A DNA stretch of 64,000 nucleotides from Pseudopyrenochaeta lycopersici (taxonomy: Eukaryota; Ascomycota; Dothideomycetes; Pleosporales; Pseudopyrenochaetaceae), in contig NHZP01000006.1 in assembly GCA_003313425.1 (NCBI GenBank), positions 1,178,001 through 1,242,000 of the forward strand, written 5' to 3'. The position numbers and the translations under genes are program-made. Under the pieces are notes generated by a model. That model was not told the origin of the DNA, ran no database searches, and saw only the letters and a list, made by a program, of their open reading frames with translations. Below, piece after piece: positions 56,719 through 64,000 of this stretch. How positions within the stretch are numbered: position 1 is the first letter of the stretch; every line of letters starts with the position of its first letter.

Positions 56719-58947
56719 TCGGTCAACGCGTCAGGCTGCGCGGCAAAGGGAGGAAGGAAGTCTTGGGCACAATGACAAGAGCCCGAGGTGTTGTACCTCT
56801 CACGTAGTGTAACATAGAAATTGACAATAGAGAGAAGTAGAATATCTTGGAATACTGAAACACCAAAAGAAAAGTGATGTGAGGCAGAAGTGGCGACCGC
56901 GAGCACCCCAGGCTGAACTAAAGTCAAGTTATACAATGTTTAACATTTGGCGGAACATGTAGACCATGCGGCTGACACAACAAAGCTCGCTGCCTTGCAG
57001 CAAGAGCGGGCAGGGCAATTGACGAGTAGGCTTTCACGGCGCTATCGCGTGGTCGCTGTTCATTAGTCCATGACTGAATTTCTCGTGTCAAATGCCGTAG
57101 GCTGTTCACTCTGGAGGGTTGTGAGTCGAACGCTATGATGCACCAGGGCGCTGGGGATTGCAGATGACCAGCGCACGGCTGCATGATGGCGGCCGGTCAA
57201 TCGAACGGGGCTTGGTCAAACTGCAATGGCTTCAGGGTTGCGCTCCCCGCAATTACGAAGTCGAATCATGGTGAGGGGCGTGGGCGACGTGCAACGTAGA
57301 CCCAGTCTGCCGGTTTGGTGCGGTTGCGGGATTATGGTACGCGACGTTCGTTCCAAAAGGCTTCTGGAAGACGGCTTCGCCCCGTTGTGGGCTGTGATGT
57401 GATGCAGCTAATACTGTATACCCCTACCACCTCTGTTCCACAACATCAAACCTCAGTACAGAGTTCTAGCTGTCGGTATCCGGTTGATATTTCAAGCATT
57501 GAGCGTTTACTACCTTTCTCGAAAGCATCCCCGTGGCCATGTTGAAGGACAACTTCTGGGGTGCTAAGTCTAGGTAGCAGGCTGAGAACTAAGCCTACGT
57601 TTGCCGAAACTCCCACGAGATGTGTAATCACCTTAGAGATACGTAGTCAAGGGCGCTACTCGTTAGCAAGAGCTTCAGCTGTGCTGTCCTCCCTCTGAAT
57701 GACATGTTTGCGCTACGAAGTACTGGATACCTCGGCTGAGCATGAACCACATCCGCGGCGCCCTCCTCTAACGTTGTGCATCTTGCCGGCCTGCCGTTGG
57801 ATGTAGAAACCAATCAACTAATGTCAAACGAGAACGTGTGTGTGGGCCAAGCCGACCAAAAGCGGATTCCCTAGGTGGACGCCCTGTGACTGCGCGGCCA
57901 AGATCGAGGCAGCCTTACGAAGTGCCTAGCTTGCCGTGAATCCTCCCTAAAACCGACGAAAGTGCCTCATAAGCAGGTAGCATTGTGCCTGCGCTAGGGG
58001 TATAGGTACTGCATAAGCCGGAACTTGATGTGCGTCTTCTTCACTCGTACTTGCGCAGCTAGCTTGCCTCACTTCTCGTCGTTCGCATGGCCCTGCGGCT
58101 CTGCACCATCTTGACTGTTGTCAGAACTCGCGCAAGGTCCTTGATAGGGGACAGTCTATTCCACCTGCACCCACTATCGCGGAGACGGCCGTAGCTTGTA
58201 CGAAGCGGCTAAAGTACGCTTGCGACAAACGGTGCTTGGTACTTTGACAGCTCCGCGCCCTTCTGTTCTCGCCCTCTTGAGTGAGGTCCGGCAAGCCCTA
58301 ATAAACGCTCACCAATTTCCAAAAGCATCTCATGAGGCGGTGAGGTCAAGCCATGAGCTGTATGCCTTCGCCAACTCATGGCAACCACTTCGTATGTTAA
58401 ACCAGTAAGAATCCTTCCAGCCTCACTTGACACAAGCGGAAAACACGAGGACAGTATGATAATATTGATGTACTTCATATTCAAAAACCTAACGCCGAGG
58501 GACGGGAATTGGGGTCCAGCCCAGGAGCATTAGGGTAGAACAAGTTTGGCCAAAAGATACCAAACAGAAGCAAACGCAAAAAGCAGAACGAGCAAGGCCG
58601 TTATAGGAAGTATACTGACAGATAGGTATGCCGACAATATGCAAGTCGAAATGTGAAGGAGATCCAACAGAAACATGTACAGGAACTTGCGCACCAAGCC
58701 CACCCGAAGAGAACCGTTGACTTGAAGTCGGGTATCAACCAAAGGAAGAGGAAGAAAGTGAAGAAATGCGTGTGAAAGAGGGGGTATCGTCAAGGCATCC
58801 ACCACCAAACAAGTAACCACCAATCGTGTTCATATACTCCATCCAGGTTGTTCATAGATCGTCCATATCGTTCGACTCCTGGCTGGGCGACGGATCCGAA
58901 CAGCTCCAGCCCCTCAACCGAATGATAATGTCGAGATCCCCGTCTAG
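56719..58947. other. Long intergenic region (2.2 kb)
   Basis: Promoter side of the Zn2-Cys6 gene and 3' flank of the LYAR-type gene, both on the minus strand. Only short frames (up to 97 codons, in the probable 3' UTR near 58530-58823). Nothing recognised. Confidence 0.55.
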
Positions 58948-60770
58948 TCAGGACATCTCCGGCGGGGCAAAGAAGAGCACGATCTCGCCTCTGTCATTCT
59001 TCCTCAAGCGCATGTTTTTCCAGAGCTCCTTCTCCTCGTCAGCCTTAGAGGACTCGCGATCCCGGCGGTCATGACGTTCTCGATGGTACCTCTTAAGCGC
59101 CTTATTGACACTCATGCCGCGCTCAGATTCGGGGCCTTTGGTGATGAAAGACATGAACAGTTCAGCTCTAGCGTCTGTCTCAGCCGGGATGGGGGCCAAA
59201 TCTCCATTGGGGCGCACGATAAGCTGACCATTGCCGTCTGGTGCAGGCGAACCTGAACCTGATCGATGATATTCGATAGCTTTAAGTGTCTTGCGCTCCC
59301 GTGGTGCTGGTGACACAGACGAGGAGTATTGTCGACGGCGCTGTCGACGAATTTCCTTAGTGGACTCGTCTCGTCTCTTCTTTGGCCGGATTTTTACTAG
59401 TGCTGTGCTCGCCTTACGGTCCTTTCGGTCGCGTTCACGGCCTCTCTCTTTTTCTTTCTTCTCCTCTTTCTCGCGTGCTCTCTCCTCTTTGATGTCGGCC
59501 TTGCGCTGCTTTTGTTCCTGAAGCTCCCACTCCCTTTGCGCGCGCAGGAGAGCGGCTGAATTTCCTTGCTTGGCGCGTTTCATGGGGCTCAGTGGTGAAT
59601 TGGCATAGTCACCAGAGTCGTCCGGTGAAGGTGGGAATTCTGGTCGAGCAAGCAATCGATTGAGTCCACCGGTCAGACCGGAGTGAAGCATGGGAGGCGC
59701 ATCTGCCATCATGACATCCCTCTCTTCCTGGGCACGAACAAGCGCCATGTCGAGTCCGGGAGGCGAGTTGCGCTTTCGCTTGCGGTCCGTCTTCTTAGTC
59801 GTGGTCTCCACATCAGTGTCGCGCGACTTGGTCCTTGAGTGCTTTGACTTAGGTGCAGGGGTCGTATACGAGTCGTATCGCTCCTTGGAAGGACGGACAG
59901 GCTCAGTACCGTATGCGAAGCCATTCTGTGCGAATGACTCATCGTCATCGGGCACCTGAAACTTCATGACATCTGCAATGGAGGGCATGTATTGCTCTTC
60001 GTATTGCTCCTCGTATGCCGGTGGCTGGCTGTCTTCGAGCATGCGCGACTCGTCGATAGGCGGTTGTATCTTGGGGGCAGTCGGTGTCTCCGAAGGGTCG
60101 AGGAAGTCAAAGACATTGGGGGCCGGAAGAGCTGCTTGCTCATGATACCCTAAGGAATGCGCCGCAGGTGGTGGTGTAGGCGCACGAGGCGGGGCATCGA
60201 CGATGGCGAGAGAGTTGTCCGCGTCGGGCGCATCTTCGACGTACGCATTGTGTGGGGTGAGTGCTTGTGAGTCGTCCTGCTGGGCGCTGTCTTTCTTCTG
60301 ATGTTGGCCCTTAGGCTTCTTCTCCTTGTATAGCTTGCCCTGATATTTCTGGTCTTCTGTGATGCAGGCCTACAAGCCAATGATTAGCCGTATTCAGGTG
60401 GGACGAATAGAATTTTTTCCTCGTCGCGCGGATTGGGTGCATGCTTCCTCATGAATACTTCGGTATTGAGCAAAGTATGACTAGGCACTTGGAAATGGCA
60501 GAGACAGAATGATGCATACCGTATGAGCCCTATAAGTTGTGCCAGGAAAGTGAACCATGCAATCCAAACAAGAGAATGAAGCTCCAAAACATTGGTTACG
60601 GTGGGGATCCAGTTTCTTCTTCGTCAAGACGTCTCCGCAGCCCTATCAAGTCATGGTCAGCGTCCAATGCATCTCCAGGGGAGGAGGGCCCAATCGCGAC
60701 ATGGTAGCTGAAGCGCGGCAGTCAGCGAGGGGTATAAACATGGACTCACCTCACACGAAAAGCTAACCAT
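58948..60770 (-). CDS. LYAR-type C2HC zinc-finger nucleolar protein
   Basis: Exons 60770-60750 (21 nt), 60642-60520 and 60369-58948, introns of 107 and 150 nt, give 521 aa. The joined N-terminus reads MVSFSCEGCGDVLTKKKLDP, then HRNQCFGASFSCLDCMVHFP and THTACITEDQKYQ-like sequence (RAHTACITEDQKYQGKLYKE). This is the two-finger LYAR domain with its Cys/His ligands. The remainder is charged and low-complexity: PPRAPTPPPAAH, basic KKTDRKRKRNSPP and a Lys/Glu/Arg-rich helical stretch. The C-terminus AELFMSFITKGPESERGMSV to EIVLFFAPPEM looks conserved. LYAR proteins act in the nucleolus in ribosome biogenesis and transcription; that role here is inferred from the family. The tiny first exon is supported by the SCEGCGD motif crossing the junction. 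Confidence 0.85.
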
Positions 60771-61851
60771 GGCAGTGGATTGCAGAAAGTTTCAATATGC
60801 AAAGTAGCGGTGAAGTGCTGGCAGGATGTCAATGTAATATGAGGAAGAGACGGTGAGAAGACAGAGAGCATGAGAGTGGTCGTATCGATTGACCCCTCGC
60901 GGTCCAGGTTTCAGGTTCTGTTAGGAAGAGTGGCATAGCGGCGTAGGACATTTGTTGTTTAGGCGCTAGTCCATTATGCGCTAAGAGCCCTGTCGAATCC
61001 TCGAATGCATGCCGCGAGCGCGCATCTTGCATGTCGGCGGCACTGTCAGGGGCGTCCGAAAATAATCACGCGACGGGTCAATCAAACGCCAGCGTCGGGC
61101 TGCAGACCGCAAGCCACACGCCTGGGAGACGTCACAGAACTGGTGGTGCTGGTTTGGGCCCGACCCGCTTTGCTGGTCAAACACGTCGAATTCACTCATG
61201 GTGTGTTATGACGCATTCGTGTCACCCATCTGGCAGGAAGGCGCGTTGTCGCAAGTTTATTGATAACAACCAGGTCGCTGTTGCCAGAGTGCGCAATCAG
61301 AGTGCGCACCTCTGGAAGGAGCGACCCTGGAGAGATCAGCCACGAGACAGGGCTGGCCGCGTGAGCCATCATTCGCCCCAAGATGGTCGGGCTAATCTCG
61401 ACGCTGCCCACCACCACCAAGACCCATTCAAGACATCTCTCTGTGAAACCCCGGCTGACATGAACGCACTACCATCACCCGGGAGGTCCGGAGACTGCAC
61501 CCTCGTCTCGGCAGCGACTTGGTCTTGCTTTGCCGTCAGCTGCAACTTGCAACTTGACGCGAGGTACGTATACCCAGACCCCCAATCGCAGAGGCGCGTA
61601 ACCTCTGCGCCGCACATAAACAGCGTTCTGGCCGCCATGTTGGACACTGACAAGTCCGCTGCGCGCTCGAAATAGAAATGCCGCTATAGTAACAGTGCCT
61701 TCGTGTCTGACACTCAGGTTGCGCTGTTGGATAAGGACACCATTTCCTGTATACCTTGATGTGCCGCATGCGCCGCCCCCATGGCTGATCTCCTGCTCTA
61801 CGTAGTATGATGTGATGTTCCTTTTTCTTTAGCGCTTTGTATACCGGGGTA
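60771..61851. other. Intergenic region (1.1 kb)
   Basis: Upstream of the LYAR-type gene and downstream of the Erv2-type gene. A 214-codon plus-strand frame at 61031-61675 lacks any motif and is not called. Confidence 0.5.
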
Positions 61852-62540
61852 TCATGCAGCTGTGCCCTTGTCTGATTCCTTCGGCTTGTCGTCTCCACAT
61901 CCGCAGTCGTACGCATCCCCAATGTCTTCGCAGTTGAATTCAGGCTTCTTCAGTCTCTTGTTGACAATATTGTGTACAAAGCAGCCCCACATTGCTGCTG
62001 CTGTCCGCGATGAGACCTGAGGCGGGTACTTGGCGAGTACTTGTCCGAAGTGTTCAGCGCAGTCTCCGCTGCGACCAAAATTAGCTCGTGTATGACTTCA
62101 GCTACAAAGCGCCACCTGGCCCAGAACATACCAAGGGTACAGGCGCTGGAACAGGTGTACATATGACCTCAGGGCTTCTTTCTCATCGTTGGTAGGCTTC
62201 TCGGGAAAGCGAGCAAATGTCGTGTGGAGCACCTTCCATGCTGCGCGACCGAGTTCTGCTCTGGTTTGGGCCACATTGTCAGCCAGACTCTCGCAGATAT
62301 CATATCCGAATGTAGCCTTTCCAGGACGTACTTTGCTGTTGCATTCCCTAGTTTTGGCGCAATGGCATGCCCTGTGAGAAGCGGGTCGCTGGCTTGACTC
62401 TGATGCTGCCCATCTTGTCTCGCTGATGATAACTGTCCTGGTGTGACTTTGTACGGTCCTAGTAGCAAAAAAGAGAAGAAGGCGAACACGAGCAGGGCGA
62501 GAATGACGAAGCGACCCTTAAGGCTCGTAGGGCTGATCAT
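61852..62540 (-). CDS. ERV2: FAD-linked sulfhydryl oxidase, Erv2-type (ER)
   Basis: Oxidises thiols to disulfides with O2 using FAD. Exons 62540-62332, 62260-62132 and 62068-61852, introns of 71 and 63 nt, give 184 aa. An N-terminal signal anchor (residues 11-28, FVILALLVFAFFSFLLLG) points to the ER form rather than mitochondrial Erv1. The Erv/ALR domain starts at AELGRAAWKVLHTTFARFP. The active-site motif YPCGDC has Cys113 and Cys116, completed across intron 2. The FAD-contacting WGCFVHNIVNKRLKKP follows, with a structural pair Cys142/Cys159. Near the C-terminus Cys168-Gly-Cys170 is a CGC shuttle like that known in yeast Erv2. ATG 62540 precedes the anchor directly. The gene is divergent to the aminotransferase. 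Confidence 0.93.
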
Positions 62541-63007
62541 GGTCAATTATATATGCAAGGAACAATGACGACGGAACGCGCTTGCTGCGGACACCGGGTG
62601 ACTTGTGGTTGAAGTCCAAACTGTGAGGCCTGGCGCGAAAGTGTAAAGCACTCGATGCCTCAGACCATGCCAAGCATTGCCGCATCTCCCGTGTTCACAC
62701 CACTGCGGGTAGGGCTGCTATTTGCAGGAGCAACCCTGGCTCCGGATCCGAAGTACATCATTATCAGCTCCCATGAAGGGAAAATCATAGGCATGCAGTC
62801 TGACAACAGCAACTGGGCATCTTTTGGTATATTGTGACGGTTGCTGAAGGCTATTGACGGATTTATTTCACCGATATCGCAGCTGAGTGTGAGCTTACAG
62901 AGTTTCCATCAGCTTCAAAAAGTTTGGAATCGCCATCTATTCAGCTCGCAACTTAGTCTACTCCTCGACAACCATCTACCAATTCTCTAAAGAAAACCCC
63001 AGTAATC
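62541..63007. other. Divergent promoter between ERV2 and the aminotransferase gene
   Basis: 467 bp shared upstream region of two head-to-head genes. No ORF of interest. No TATA box is evident on either side. Confidence 0.5.
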
Positions 63008-64000
63008 ATGGCAGATTTCCCTCCTCCGCCCGTCGACACCATTGGTATGTTATTTGCTGCGCAATGAGCGCCACAATCGCTTCGGAAACGCAGATCTGTG
63101 CTGACCCTTTTCCCCAGACTGGAGCAACATGGGCTTCAAAATTCGAGAAGGTGAGATAATCACATCATGCAATTCTGGGAAAATATGGGATTGAGATCAA
63201 TAAAGAGCGGGGTATTTGCATTCGAATCCGAATAGCAAACGAGATGCGCTTTTCATGATCACGGCCCCGAAACTGGCAACCAGAATTTCTCTGACGTCCC
63301 GTAGTTGCTGGCCATGTTGAGTCCCATTACTCTGTCGAGACCGGAAAATGGACGCCTCCAGTCTTCGTCGAGGACCCGTTCCTTCGCATTCACGGCATGG
63401 CTCCTGGCTTAAATTACGGCATGCAATGCTATGAGGGCCTGAAAGCCTTCCGTGCGCCCGACAACACGATCAATATCTTCAGACCAATTAAAAATGCCGA
63501 ACGAATGCAGCATTCAGCATCTTTCATCTCCATCCCAGAAGTACCCTCAGATCACTTTCTAGCCAGTTGCAACCTTGCCGTGGGAATGAACGCGGCGTAC
63601 GTCCCTCCACATGAGACCGGTGCAGCTATGTACATCCGACCGTTGTTGTTTGGCAGTTCAGCGCAATTAGGACTGAACCCGCCGCAAGAATATACGTTCG
63701 TAGTGTACTGCATTCCAACGGGCGTCTATCATGGAACAGACCCTGTGGATGCTATCATCCTCGAAGACTTTGATCGTGCTGCACCCGAGGGCACAGGGTC
63801 GGCCAAAGTCGGTGGCAACTATGCTCCCGTGCTTCGACATAGCGAGAAGGCGTACAAGGCTGGTTATGGTATCACCCTGCATTTGGACAGTAAGACAAGG
63901 AGTGTGGTTGACGAGTTCTCAACATCCGCCTTTATTGGTGTTAAGAAGGACGGTGACAAGGTCAAGCTTGTTGCTTCCAATAGCAAGAACGTCATTCAAA
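63008..64000 (+). CDS. Branched-chain aminotransferase-like class-IV PLP enzyme (3' end beyond window)
   Basis: Exons 63008-63044, 63118-63150 and 63305 onward (introns of 73 and 154 nt); 255 codons are seen, open at the right edge. The start reads MADFPPPPVDTIDWSNMGFK, then IREVAGHVESHYSVETGKW. Fold-type-IV motifs follow: GLNYGMQCYEGLKAFRAPD, NIFRPIKNAERMQHSA, MYIRPLLFGSSAQLGL, GTGSAKVGGNYAPVLRH containing the PLP-binding Lys, and SVVDEFSTSAFIGV. These match branched-chain amino-acid aminotransferases, which exchange an amino group between Leu/Ile/Val and 2-oxoglutarate. Family members without a mitochondrial leader, such as ToxF-like ones, are often secondary-metabolism paralogs. The N-terminus here has no obvious leader and begins with an acidic Pro-rich segment. 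Substrate is not determinable from this part. Confidence 0.88.

Noticed and set aside
61031..61675. 214-codon plus-strand frame
   Set aside because: No recognisable motif, no introns that extend it, and a composition unlike neighbouring genes.
1..64000. tRNA, rRNA or CRISPR features
   Set aside because: I looked for B-box-like GGTTCGA-type segments in intergenic parts and for regularly spaced short repeats and found none convincing. A covariance-model search (tRNAscan-SE, Infernal) would be decisive.

Overview
The window is genomic DNA of a filamentous ascomycete (Pezizomycotina). Genes carry short GT-AG introns of mostly 46-110 nt with CTAAC/CTGAC-like branch sites. The set includes a HET-domain NLR, a Fot1-type transposon, Zn2-Cys6 regulation and conserved fungal housekeeping genes. 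Dothideomycetes is my best guess, from the general look of the lineage-restricted proteins; no search was run. I assign 19 genes that look functional, two of them cut by the window edges, plus two decayed genes.

Layout. 1-420 (minus, cut at the left edge): a secreted precursor made of Kex2/Ste13-type cassettes around a W-x-x-[KR]-P-W-R-P-Y-G-x-P-I-G peptide, most like an alpha-factor-type mating pheromone. 1.8-3.7 kb: mitochondrial methionyl-tRNA synthetase. 4.1-5.6 kb: splicing factor Spp2. 6.0-7.0 kb: Frag1/DRAM/Sfk1 membrane protein. 9.1-12.4 kb: a large protein with an N-myristoylation signal. 13.6-14.9 kb: ornithine decarboxylase. 15.4-17.2 kb: a conserved Pro/Gln-rich protein of unknown role. 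18.5-22.2 kb: WW + PhoD-like phosphatase. 22.6-23.5 kb: CCDC90/DUF1640 mitochondrial protein. 24.7-26.0 kb: 14-3-3 protein with 8, 12 and 20 nt exons. 27 kb: Dph4. 29-30 kb: nucleoside-deoxyribosyltransferase-like protein. 31-32.5 kb: a zinc-ribbon-like protein. 33.8-37 kb: NatB subunit Mdm20. 37.5-41.9 kb: Pan1. 42.1-42.4 kb: a 77-aa coiled-coil protein. 42.7-43.9 kb: Mri1. 44.9-46.5 kb: Izh3-type PAQR receptor.

46.9-53.8 kb is an accessory block. It holds a complete 1.84-kb pogo/Fot1-like element (44-bp perfect terminal inverted repeats, TA duplication, transposase frame full of stops) and a HET-NB-ARC-TPR NLR pseudogene. The NLR keeps one frame over 1,210 codons but has about a dozen nonsense codons in its HET and NB-ARC parts. 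Its array of ten 42-aa TPR units is open and nearly unmutated. A 43-bp sequence (40/43 identical) lies in inverted orientation at the two edges of the block. The mutation pattern fits repeat-induced point mutation (RIP).

54.4-64 kb returns to single-copy genes: a Zn2-Cys6 regulator, a LYAR-type zinc-finger protein, an Erv2-type sulfhydryl oxidase, and a branched-chain aminotransferase-like class-IV PLP enzyme cut by the right edge.

Most neighbours do not form a pathway; this is ordinary dispersed eukaryotic gene order. Splice sites were placed by hand from family conservation and reading-frame continuity, and every multi-exon model given closes in frame.
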